Of a DNA stretch of 64,000 nucleotides, positions 12,199 to 23,520 are shown in pieces (positions within the stretch are counted from its first letter, which is position 1; the number at the start of each line of letters is the position of its first letter). Position numbers and translations under genes: made by a program. This stretch comes from Chamaecyparis obtusa. Its lineage: Eukaryota > Streptophyta > Pinopsida > Cupressales > Cupressaceae. Location: contig BSBK01001299.1 of the NCBI GenBank assembly GCA_027943335.1, forward strand, positions 69,501 through 133,500, in the 5' to 3' direction. Below the pieces are notes generated by a model. The model was not told the DNA's origin and searched no databases. It was given only the letters and a program-made list of their open reading frames with translations.

Positions 12199-12925
12199 TT
12201 GTCATCCACATTCTCTATAGCCCTCTCCATATCACCTAAAAAATTCTTATAAAAACCCTTCGACACATTTGCATAGCTTCTATCTCAGGCATTCCCATGA
12301 CCAATAATATGGAAATGAAGATAGTCAAGGTATTTCTATTAACCCTAAATATATGGTTTGTCTACATAAACTCCTCTCCCATTATAATTTTCACTGCTCT
12401 CGGTACTAAATCAATGAGATCATTAAACATTCTACTCTAGCATTCCTGGGTGATTTTGCCTAGAAATGCCATTTGTCTTAGACTCTTCAATGGTTTGAAA
12501 TGAATAATTGACTCCATTTTTTAAAACCTAAAGACTACCTATGAAATACTTATAAACAAAGAAATAGAAATAACATGTCCTTCAATAAATTTCTTTTCTT
12601 AGCATTATAATCGATCTAATATGAAAAGTGTCATGAAAAATACTCATACCATGTGTCATGTGTGAGATTTCAATGTTATAAGCTTGTTGATTAATAACTA
12701 GCCACACATTGAATACACTATTAAAATTCACATGTGATCTATATTGTTCCACAATATTTCTTATTATTATTTTATCCTTGTCAACATGAGTTGTCTAATC
12801 AGCCATCCTTAACAATTGCTCCTCTTGTCGAATCATTGTCCAAACCACATACCATAGTCTAGACAGTATATGAGTATTTTGCAACTATAGTGCCTCCCTT
12901 ATTTTCCTCTTTGCATGAACATCCT
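12199..12925 (-). pseudogene. Unidentified coding relic, upstream piece
   Basis: Read on the minus strand from about 12925 downward, this gives protein-like sequence with a few stops and at least two frameshifts: ILSRLWYVVWTMIRQEEQLL, KDKIIIRNIVEQYRSHVNF, GMSIFHDTFHIRS, RMFNDLIDLVPRAVKIIMG, LDYLHFHIIGHGNA and SYANVSKGFYKNFLGDMERA. It breaks at LINE A and resumes at 3265 in the same frame, for a total of roughly 340 codons. No domain was recognised. At least one lesion (TGA after GHGNA) could be a CGA-to-TGA change. The order of events is clear: relic first, LINE A afterwards. Confidence 0.5.
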
Positions 12926-15900
12926 AATGGTGTGGTTTCAAACTTCACACTCGTTGAGTATGATCATATTGGTCCCATGTGAGGGTAAACTGCCAAGAGA
13001 ATCTGAACTCAGAGAGTATTTTGATGCCCTATGTTAACTTGGAGAATTTGAGTGTGGTTTAGGATTGTGTTCTAATGATCCTTAGAGATAGGGATGAGTC
13101 GATCTTCAGATCCAGTGACTTGTTCTTGCATTATGTTTTAGGATGGCATCATGAGATGCACCTAGGTAGGCTCTGTCTTCTGTTATCAGGGGGTTATCTT
13201 TGGGGTCATGATGGGTTTATTGAAGGACCCTACCCTGCTCCTATCATAGAATTTCATCTATCTTCATTATAGACTCTTTAATTAGATAATCTATATTGAT
13301 GCATTATGAATTTATATTATGTTGAACAAAGATTTGACCACACTATTTTGTGATGTACTCTTTTAATGTTGCTAATGTACTCATGTCAATTTTTTTAGGA
13401 TGCACTATGTGTGCTTAAGGGCTAAACAAATTTAACTAATTTTCTTGTTATAAATAAATTAAGTGCATGTTTTGAGGGGTTTGAATAGAAATCAAGTAAT
13501 TTAAATTATAATGAGATGAGATGTAAATTCTAATGAATTAAATGCTATTTTGCTTGCGTGTGTATTTTCTTGTAGAAAATGTAGTAGGAAGGGTGTGTAG
13601 AGTTGTGAATTGAGTAGGTAGAATGTACCCTTAATGAATATTGAAATGTTGCTATTAGATATGAATGCTTACATAAATGACCATTTGAATTTATATTATG
13701 TTAAGATGTGAATTAATAGAAAGTTGATTTTAGGTCTTGATGTTAAGAAAGAGATTTCAAGTATTATGCTTTGATTATCGATTCAACAAATGTAATTCAA
13801 AGTGATTATGAAATCAATTGAAATGTTAATATTTTCTGTATTATGAAAGGGTTTTTGGGAAGCTTGTGAATATTGTATTTCTAGAGATTTTGTGGAGATG
13901 GAAATTAACAATAGATAAGTCAAAATTATAGAATTTTGTGAAAATTGCAAGTTGTTTATATGATGTATTTTAATGTGATCATTAATGTTGCATTTTTATA
14001 TATACATTTTTGGTCTTTCATGAGCTACTGATATTTTTATCTAGTGTGCACAAAATTGACCATGGAATTAAAATGAGAAGAAATCAAAGATGGATGTATA
14101 TGAAAATCATGTTAATCAAAGGTTAACTCCAAGGGGAGAAATAACCTCTTTGTTATGTGTTAATGTTGTAAAAGTAATGTTTGAACTTTGAATGTAATAT
14201 TATTGTTGTGTTTATTTTAATTTATGCATTATCTACTTGGCATGCCATGTGTATAGTATTGTGTTGTGACTTTATGTGGTGTCAATTAACATATATGTGT
14301 ATGTGAGTTGGCATGGCCAGGTAATTTGTTATTGGTTGTTATTCACCTTTTAGTCACCTTGAAGAATCCCAAGGTTAGGTATCTTGGTTGTTGAGCCATG
14401 TGAGGGAATCTTTTTTTGAATTTTTTTAGGTCAACTCTAGGTGGACTTTTGAGGGGTTAAATGTAGCCAAAGAGGTTAATTAGGGTTAAAATAAGATAGC
14501 CCCATAGGTTCACTTTGGGTTGGGGGTCAAATTTTGACCAATAAGATTATTTTATCCAATTTTTGCCTCTTCTAAAAATGTCTTTTCAGAAAGTGACAAA
14601 TTTGGGATGTATGTCATGTCTTCCTCTCTTTCCAATTTGAATTTACCTCTTGTTGGAGAGAAAACCCTTGGATAGTGTGTCCAATCACCTTTGAGGTTAG
14701 GTAGGATGTTAGGTAGCGTATTCCTTTTAGTGAGATGGAGAGGAATTTGGTAGGTTGATTTTCCACTCTCCAAGTTTGGAGACTTCTAGTGAACTTAGCA
14801 GCTTTTTGGTGGACTTAGAAAAGGAAGGAAGACTTGTAGGAAGGGATCTCTACTCAAATTTTCATTTCCATATCTTGGAGCAAGGTTGGTGCTCCTATCA
14901 TGAAATGCTTTTTTTAATTTCATGTTTTTATGTGAAAATTTTTGTGAAGTGTTAGTAGGTGTGTTTGTAAAGCTTTCAAGCTTGTTTTTCATGGTTTCTT
15001 GTTAAGTCTTTCGGTAGTTTTATTTTGTTTTCTTTCATTTTTTGGGGTGTGCGAGGATATACTCACCCTTGGGAGGGAAGAGATCCTTGAGGGTGAAGGT
15101 CTTTAGTTGGGAATGTCCAAATAGTGTAGAGTCATTCCTCATGGAGGAAGGGGATATGGAATAGATGTATGGACTCCATGTTGTCATCATATTCTTCTAC
15201 ATATTTGGGGGTCATAAGGGATTTTGTTTTGTATGGGAAAATAGAAGGAAATGGTAGTTTTGTAATGGCCTTGTGAAGGCATTATTGTATGGGTTTAGAG
15301 CCTTTTTGAAGGCATGGTTTCATTTTATGGCTTCTCCTATTTGGGTACATTTCCACCTTCACCCTTTTTATGGGTCCAAGGTGACCCAATGTATAATCCA
15401 TGAGAAAAGGCAATTTTATGTGAGTTTCTACTTGCTGGTTTTTGTATGTGTATGTGTGATTCTAAGTATGAGTGTTATCCCATCCATCTTTGTTTCCCCA
15501 AGCTCGGGGGTGGCCATGAAATGGCCTAGGTTGGGAGGTGAGCCTCCATGGTCAAAGCTTGTTCATTTGCAAGTTTTAGAATTGCTAAGGTTGTTGTTTT
15601 GTGGAATAAAATGTGAAGGAAATGGGCTTGTGTTATTTCTAAAGTTGCAGATTTTTATTTTGTAAAAATGGCTAAATGCCTTGTGTTGAAAAGTTGGTAA
15701 AGTTAAGGCTATGTAAATGCTTATGATGCATGTATCATGCTTTCAATATCATTGCAAAACAATGTTAGCAAATTCCTCTACTTGCTATGTACATAAAGAA
15801 AAGTGAGTGGGAAAAAGGAGACTTTCAATGCCATTTTGACTCCAAACTAGTTGTTGTTTATTCTTCCTCTCTTGCAAAAATAAATTGACCTTTACAAAGT

Positions 15901-16270
15901 AGTAATGTTTCATTTCAAAATAAAAGTCTTTTGTAATTTTAATATATTAATTTTTGAAAGAAAATAATCTTATATATACTATTTCCTAATAGCCTATGCA
16001 TGGAATTTGTTTCATGAAATAAATTTACTAATTTGGTCAAATTTATGTATATACACCTATGTATATATTTATATATACATAGATCTATACACACATATGG
16101 ATATACATCTTCACTATTGATGCAATAGAAAATACTTAGTTTATAATCTTTATCTTATTTAAGTTGGAAAGTTTATGCATCGTGACATCTATACATATAT
16201 GTATACGTGAATATATTAGTATATATATATGCTAAAATATATGTGTATATACATGTTTAGCATATATGTG
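12926..16270. other. Unassigned DNA, no gene seen
   Basis: The left part (to about 14280) is AT-rich with no coding pattern. From about 14290 to 15720 the plus strand is rich in G and T and contains LTR- or leader-like blocks (repeated GGTTAGGT, GGGGTCAA), but I found no matching second copy, primer site or duplication to prove an element. The short open frames here have no recognisable features. Confidence 0.4.
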
Positions 16271-16281
16271 CAAATAATATG

Positions 16282-16544
<263 letters not shown>

Positions 16545-16600
16545 ACTCGTAAAACAAAAGTTAATTTAAATGAAATAAAAACTTGGCAAATTTCAATATG

Positions 16601-16905
16601 CTTGGGCGGCGGCATGCCACTACAACCCCCTTTGGTGAGCGGGTGGAAGCCACCGCATCCCTATAGGGGTGTGGCTTGCTTGCCACTGCAACCGATATGG
16701 GATGTGGCTGGCTTGCTACCATAGCCCATATGGGTTGCGGCTGGCCTGCCCACTGCAATCCTTCAAGGTGCGGTTGGCAAGGCCACTACAACCGCAATGG
16801 GGTGCGGTTGGCACAACCCACTACCACTCTTGGGGTGCGGTTAGGGATTTCCCATTGCAAACCATGTACGGGTACATATGGCAAAGGCCACAGAGCTTAC
16901 ATTCC
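16601..16905. repeat. GC-richer minisatellite, about eight degenerate units of 33-36 bp
   Basis: Units follow the pattern GCCACTGCAACC, a few bases, ATGGGGTGCGGTTGGC, repeated about eight times with substitutions and small length changes. Many unit centres are palindromic (CCATATGGG, CCCCATGGGG). It sits directly beside the TA microsatellite in otherwise AT-rich DNA. Spurious cysteine/tryptophan-rich frames cross it. Confidence 0.65.
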
Positions 16906-16910
16906 CCATG

Positions 16911-18290
16911 GGGAATTTAAAAAGAATAAAATGATATTTCTATTTTTAAACTATGTAAACTTGCCACTAAAAGAATATCGCAGGCAATGTTCAAAAAATA
17001 ATAATAATATAATAGAGATTTTAAAACAAGAATAGACTCTTATATTTTTGAAGTGTACAACATTATTTAAAATTAGAGAACTGCAGATTTGTAGAAATCC
17101 TTTTATAACAAAAATAAATCTTTTACCTTGTTGGATTTGGTAGTTCGATTTATAGAAACCCTTTTGTGGATCCTTAAATTTCTGTGGAGATTGCTTCTAG
17201 TCCCATCTTGAACATATATACATAAGTATATATGTATGTATATACACACCCTTATTGTGTATGTATAAACCATTGGTATGGATATACACACCCTTGTGTG
17301 TATATACACACATGTATTATAAAAGAAAAGGTCAACATCATAAAAACTTTTTAACTTTGACAACATAAAAATGACATTTATGTTTAGAATTTGGAGATGA
17401 TGTAAACTAATGAAATGTGTAAAAGTGGATGAAGTTTATGCCTATAATTTATTTTAAAAAAATTGAACAAGAATTCACATAATTTTTTTAATTTTTGAAG
17501 TCTATTTTTTACTTGTTGAAAAATGTTGAAAAACAAACGTCTTGTTCCCACCAAAAAAGTATATGCAAATAATATTTTTTTTCCTTCGATTTCAAAATAT
17601 GTTATAGATGAAATGTATAGCTAGTGCAAAAAAGAATAAAAATTAGTTTTCAATGTATATTTTCTCCATAATAACTACCCAAAGTCGAACATCCCTAGAA
17701 TTGGTAGTTTTCATCTCCCACCAAATTTCCCCTATCAAATCTACACCATTTAGGAAAAATAAAAATTATACATTCTTGAAGAGAACTCTCTCCTCCCGTG
17801 CTAAATATAAAATTTCAATTTTTTTGATAAGCTTTAGTATTTATTTATATTTTTGAAGCAGCTCATTCTCGAATGTTAAAATACCTACTTGTAGTACTTT
17901 GAAATTATAATATATTAGATCTAATTCAAATACATTAAAAATTATATGATGATAATCTTGACTCTGTGCTCTAAAAAAGGTTATTTTTATATTTGTAAAA
18001 AAATATCATTAAAAAGAGTAGGAGTTATTAAAACATTGATTTTGTAAAATAATTTTATTTCTTTAGTAATTGGTATAAAACATGCATTTAATAGATATTT
18101 CCAATTGGAAAAGTTGAAGCACTTATCTTACTTAGCTAGAATGAATCTAGCTAGACCATATGTTTGACAAAAAACAATTTTAGTTAGAAATACTCAAATT
18201 CAGTTGTGCTAATAAGTTAGCTTGAAACGTGACACAGCTTTGTGCTTTTACCCATACTTAAGCTTGAATTTTTCTTCAACCCTCCTCTCT
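16911..18290. other. AT-rich intergenic DNA
   Basis: No gene seen. A short alternating tract of TATATACACACCC type lies at about 17210-17315 and includes an imperfect inverted repeat around CACACCCTTGTGTG. The remainder is featureless AT-rich sequence. Confidence 0.45.
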
Positions 18291-19582
18291 ATCAATACCT
18301 GGACAACAAAAAATGAGAGAATTAGGGTTTGATTAGTGTTTTATATTTTAGCCTAACCCTAATTTTGAATTAGAGTTAGGGCCGACTTTTTTGGCTTTTT
18401 AATTTTTAATTAAATTTCAATAAGTTCTATTTAAAATTTGAATCTATGCTTTATTCTTAGTTAATCATTATTGACTTTTTTGAGTCACTTTATTTTAAAT
18501 TTTGAATTATGATTATTTTTATAATTACTTTCAAATGTGCATTGGACATTTCATTTATTAAGTGGAAAATTATTAGTTTATTATCGGTTGCATATTTGAT
18601 TTATTTTATTTTAATAATGTTGCTATATTATTAAATTGCCCTTTAATCTTTTAAGGTAGTACTTGGAGAATGTTTAATTTATGATTTAAAAAATTTTAAG
18701 GTTATTTCTACTGGATATTAATTTAAATATTTATTTATATTAGAGGTTGTGTATATATGATTTTAAAATTTTATGGTAATTTTAATTAGTATATTATTTT
18801 AATTTTATTTTAATGTTCGAGATATTAATTAATATATATTAAACTATTATTAATTTTAATGATCTCTTTTAATGGTTTATTCTAAGGGAATTTATTTATT
18901 GTCCTAGGTTGGGACGTAGGTCATTATTTTCCGTTTTGCCTAAACATTAATATTTTGTTAATAATATTTATTAATGGATATTCAAATCTTTTAATTTAAA
19001 TTCTATCCTATTAAATAAACTATGATAAACATTATATTTTGAATTAAAATATAATATTGCAATTAAGTTATGGAAACTTTATTATCAAGAGTGGTTACTT
19101 AAATTGTTAGTCTAGGTTTCACATAGGGTAGTTTTTATGACCCTATCTTTATTATTTTATTGTCCCCTTGTGAAACCTACATCGATCTTGTACCCTGGTA
19201 CATACTTTGGAACTATTAGGGTTATTATCACTTATTGATTAAACTATTTAATTAATCAAATCATTTGTCGAGCAAGATAACCTAACTTTGATGTTTGATT
19301 TTTAGGTATTTACGCTTTTAATATTCTTTTTATATTAGCACTTGATGTTAACCTTGTTAGGTGATCTTAGAAACCTAGTTAGGGTTTTGAATTATCTAAC
19401 ACAGTTTACAATCAAGGGACGTTGACAAGCCAACGGGTGTCATGATACCCCTTGCGTGTAAACTTGCATTGTGTAAGTGTTACATCTTGTTAGTTTGTCT
19501 TGGTATGTTATCCTAGTTGACCTTTGTGCTTTTAAAATAAAATTGTTAGTGTGTTTTTCCCTAAATTTTGGGCATGACATTT

Positions 19583-19595
19583 TGGTATCAGAGCC
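19583..19595 (+). promoter_or_regulatory. Primer-binding site of the outer element (initiator Met tRNA type)
   Basis: TGGTATCAGAGCC is the standard plant primer-binding sequence complementary to the 3' end of initiator methionine tRNA. It follows an LTR end in CA (19579) by a 3-base spacer. Confidence 0.75.
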
Positions 19596-20736
19596 AAGTT
19601 TCAATACTTGGAACCTTAATCCATTGTTTTTCCCTTTGTATTTGCACTTGTAGGATGCCCTTATGAGCATGTCAAGCACATAGATGTGGGAAGGTCTTAG
19701 ATGTGCTTCTCTGCATGCGTGGAAGTGGAGTAGGGATTTGAGGATACTGGAAGGAAACTGAGATCCCCCTTCCTGAATAGCTCCCAACCCATAACCAAAA
19801 TATAGTAACTGCCTTGGAGGAAGGTACTTAACCAAGCCCATGCACATTCTCTAGAATCTCAATGATGTGTGGTCTCATTTATATAGCATTGGAAGCTTAT
19901 AGTTGACTTGTAGCTTGGGTTCCCTTGTGTAGAAACTTAGGGGATTTTTGAGAAAAATAACCCAAGTAACTGGTGGTTTATGATGGAGCGCTTCCTAGGA
20001 TGTTCTAAAACTGCCTTTAGATTGAGTTCCTAGCAACCCATTTGAGGTTCGTACTATGGATGGATTGACGAGGGTGGTAGTGATGCCACTAGGCATGGAA
20101 AGGTGGCAAGTGTATGTTTGTTTGAGTCCTTTGTTTCTCTTATAAGCCCTATAGAAATTTTCTTTCTAGCATGATTGTGTGTGGCCAAAATGAAAGATTG
20201 GTGTCCATGCTTGGTATGGGAACCTGTTAACTTCCTCCTTGAAAACTATGGTGCATTTTTTGGTTTATATCATTATGGCACCATGAGAATGTGTTGATTT
20301 TTTTGTGTTAAGGCCTTGGGGTACTGCCTCAAGAGAGAGTAATGTAGATCTTTGGTAATGGATTGTTCATGGTTGTCTTCATCTCTAGTAGTAGGGTGAA
20401 TTATTTTTGTGGGAGTGTGATACCCTATTAAGTTTTTCCTTGTTGACCCATGGGTACCGGGTATTATGATCTTATGAACCTTACTTATACCCCACCACTT
20501 GTACTTCGATACCTATTTTGAAGTCAAATTTATCTTCCATTTGTGTAGTATGGAGATTTCTACCACACCTTTGAAAGATGTCTTATTGCAAAATCCTTTT
20601 TCCAGGTTTGTAGTGAATATGTGCGTACCCTGGTTATGGGAAGAACCTCATGAGGGATTAAAATATTTTCTTGGATCACATAGAGAACCCTCCAAGAGTT
20701 TGAAGTTCATGTAACGATTTTGAGTAGATCTCTTTG
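19596..20736 (+). other. Internal region of the outer element, left part
   Basis: G/T-rich on the plus strand, with no long frame or retroelement motif. A 135-codon minus-strand frame over 19440-19847 runs across the LTR end and the primer site and is taken as chance. Confidence 0.4.
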
Positions 20737-20741
20737 CATAT
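20737..20741. repeat. Left target-site duplication of Element I (CATAT)
   Basis: CATAT precedes the left LTR and recurs at 40356-40360 right after the right LTR. A 5-bp duplication is typical of Ty3/gypsy integration. Confidence 0.75.
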
Positions 20742-22313
20742 TAGTGCAGGAGCACTCCTATGAAGTAGGTTGGCTATCCAATTTTGGTGTGTAAGACCCT
20801 CTTGAAGGGTAGTGTAAATAGATAAGGTCATGTTGACCAAGTGTGGTGTGAGTGAGTCTAGGTTTGGTGCTCATTTCTAAGCTAAAGAACTCCAATTTAG
20901 CTTCATTAATGCACTATACTTGATGATGTCATCAAGTGGAAAAAGGATGTTATTAATGTTTTTAGGTACTTTTATGCCCTAGGAGGTCTAATGGAGGTTA
21001 GATAGGTTTGGATAGATTTAAATTGCCTAAAAGGTGAAAAGATGTAAAAGATGTAAAATGTTGCTTGTGCAACATTTGCAACTTTTCAAAAGTTGCTGAC
21101 AACAAGGGTTTGTCTTAAGGATTTCAGTGTTAGGAAGGATTAGGGTTTTCTAAGGAGTTAGACACATGAGAGAAGACTATATATGTAAATAAAACCCTAA
21201 TTTAGAGGGTTGGAGGTCATATTGTATGACCTGGCATACTGAGAAATAGTGGTTTTACTGTAAATAGTGTAGAAGCTTTGATAAAATAGTGATAGTTTTG
21301 GCCTTGCATGGATTAGTTTTAGGACTCTAACAATTGGAATCCAATGTTTATATTGTGTTAGTGTAATTTCATCTTTTGGTTTTCTTGTTAGTCTAGTTTT
21401 CAAGGCATTTTGTAAATTCTTCTTGCTTGTATAGTTTCCTGTCCAGTTTTGACAGTGTTGAAAAGATGTGGACCTAGCTCCATTTCCCACCATAGGTTTT
21501 GTACGAACATATGGGGATGGAGACTAGGGTCATTGTGCTACAAGATGCCACAAAATTGGGCCCTACAAGTGCATGCAAAGATTTTTAGAGTCTTGCCCTA
21601 GGTGAGCTATGAATGAAGCCCAGCTAGGAAGACTAAGAAAAAGAGTTTAGAAATTGCAGGAGGAATGAGTTCATGAGCCAAGAAGGCCATGGATGTGTTG
21701 AAATATGTTTTTTAGGTACTCAAAAACTAGGAGGAGTGGCCAAGAAGTTATTTTGCCAAGTTTTGAAGCCAAAATCCAAAGACTGGTCTACAACTAAGCA
21801 AAAGGCCCTAAATCTGAAAACAAGGTGTACAAACAGAGTTGAAGGTTAAGACCAAATAAATATTGGAGGTATGAAGTCATATAAATGAATTGAAAAATAT
21901 TATTTGGGTGTCTTTTGAGGATTTTTGCGTAGGATTTCACTTCCTTAAATCTAGGAGGGCTAATTCGGGCAAAAAGGCTACAAGGCCTAAAACATAGGAA
22001 TCTAGAGAGTGATGGAGAAATGAATGAACTTGGCAAGTAGAGACCCAAGTTTGGAGTGAAGAATGGATTTTATTGAAACCCTTGACCTCCTACAAAACAA
22101 ACCAATGGTTAGGGCTTTGGGAACATGGATTAGGTGTGTTCTTTTGGAAGACAAAGAATAAGAACCTGAGAAGATAGGAAGATCCTTGGTAGAGGGAAAG
22201 AATTGGTTCTTTGCAAGGAAGAGAGGGTGGATTGAGGAAACCCTAAGAGGTCATAAGAGTGATCCAAGTTGTTTAAAAGGAAACTTAGGAGAAAACTAGG
22301 AGTCTCCCTATCA
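20742..22313 (+). repeat. Element I left LTR
   Basis: Matches 38785-40355 along its whole length. The left copy starts TAGTGCAGGAGCA where the right copy has TGGTGTAGGAGCA, so the terminal TG has probably mutated to TA. It ends GTCTCCCTATCA. Confidence 0.85.
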
Positions 22314-22316
22314 AAG

Positions 22317-22329
22317 TGGTATCAGAGCA
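22317..22329 (+). promoter_or_regulatory. Element I primer-binding site (initiator Met tRNA type)
   Basis: TGGTATCAGAGCA, three bases after the left LTR end. It matches the initiator-Met primer site apart from its last base and is of the same type as that of the outer element. Confidence 0.8.
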
Positions 22330-22377
22330 GGTTCAAGATTTGGGATAAGAAGTATTTCAAGAAGTGAATGTTGCAAC

Positions 22378-23520
22378 CCACCAAATTAGGTGAAGAATCC
22401 AATGCATCTAGAATGATGGTGACTAATTTTGAATTGGCTAAGAAGGTTGAGGAGAGAGAAGAGGACAATAAGTTACTAAGGGAAAGGTTGGCTCAATTGG
22501 AATAGCTCTTGGATGAAGTCTAAGACAAGGCAGATAGGGTAAAGGAAAAGATAGACCAGAAAGAGGAAAAACAAGCTAAGGAGAAGGATATAGAGTTGGA
22601 AGAAGAAGCTCCAACCCCTGACACTTTCATACTAGAGGAACCCTTCTTGAAGGCACTTAAGGCCTTAGTGGAAAATCTTTGGAGGGTGTACCACTTTTCA
22701 GCGGATAGATGGATTTTGATCTATTCATGGAGTGGATTGACAGTATAGAAAATCATTTTGAATGTGATGGCATAACAGATGCCCAAAAAGTAAAGGTGGC
22801 TAAATCTAGGTTGAGGGGACCAGCACTCACCTGGTGGAAGTTTGTTTAGACTGAAAGAGAGAAAGAGGGTAAGAGTCACATTGTTTCATAGAAGGGCATG
22901 GTGACTAAATTGAAATAAACTTATTTACCTGATGATTATGAGGTCAAGTTGCATAGGAGGAGACAAAATCTCAGGTAGAAGGATATGGATGTCTAAGCCT
23001 ACACCGAAGAGTTCCAAAAGTTATGCCTGTGGTCAAAGGTAGTAGAAGATGAAAGTATAAGATTGGCTAGGTATCAGAATGGACTCCAATGGTCTATACA
23101 AGAAGACATGAGTCTTTCTATCTTCATGAATTTTAGGAAATGCTATCAAATGCCCTTGAAAATTGAGGAGAAAGGCAAAAGGAAACATGACCAGACCTCA
23201 AGGGAAAGAGGTAGAGGAAAAGAAAATAGAGGACATAGAGGCAACTTTGCAGGCAAGAGCAATGATTTTAGAGCTCAAGGAGAGTCCAAGTTGACAAAGA
23301 TAACTAATGAAACTAGTGGAAGAGGAAGTATGAATAGAGGTAGAGGCTTCCAAGGTGGAGGAAGATGCAGGTTTGGAGGTTCAAGAAGAGCCTCACACTT
23401 TGCAACTATGAAATGTTTTCATTGTAATCAAATAGGCCATCTGGCCTATAGATTCCCTAAGAAGGCTTCTAGTTCACATGGTGAGAAGAGGGTAAAAAAT
23501 ATTTCCCAAGAAGAGACTAG
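22378..23520 (+). pseudogene. Element I gag (capsid/nucleocapsid), decayed
   Basis: The gag protein packages element RNA. The ATG at 22378 opens a charged, coiled-coil-like N-terminus rich in Glu and Lys. A capsid region follows at about 22710-23130 (FMEWIDSIENHFECDG, RLRGPALTWWKF), then a basic Arg/Gly-rich tail (RGRGFQGGGR) and a zinc knuckle CFHCNQIGHLAYRFP near 23415-23460. In the knuckle the fourth ligand, normally Cys, is Phe. About nine stops interrupt it, most where CAG or CAA would be expected, plus at least one frameshift near 22700. Confidence 0.75.

Noticed and set aside
14290..15720. A solo LTR or another element leader
   Set aside because: No second copy, terminal TG/CA pair with duplication, or primer site could be shown.
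16601..16905. A possible CRISPR-like array
   Set aside because: The units are contiguous and degenerate with no unique spacers, and the context is a plant genome; it is a minisatellite.
19440..19847. A 135-codon minus-strand frame
   Set aside because: It runs across the LTR end and primer site of the outer element, on the strand opposite to it; no motif.
20745..20750. Element I LTR start at TGCAGG (20745)
   Set aside because: Starting three bases earlier (TAG/TGG) gives a perfect CATAT duplication; the later start gives none.
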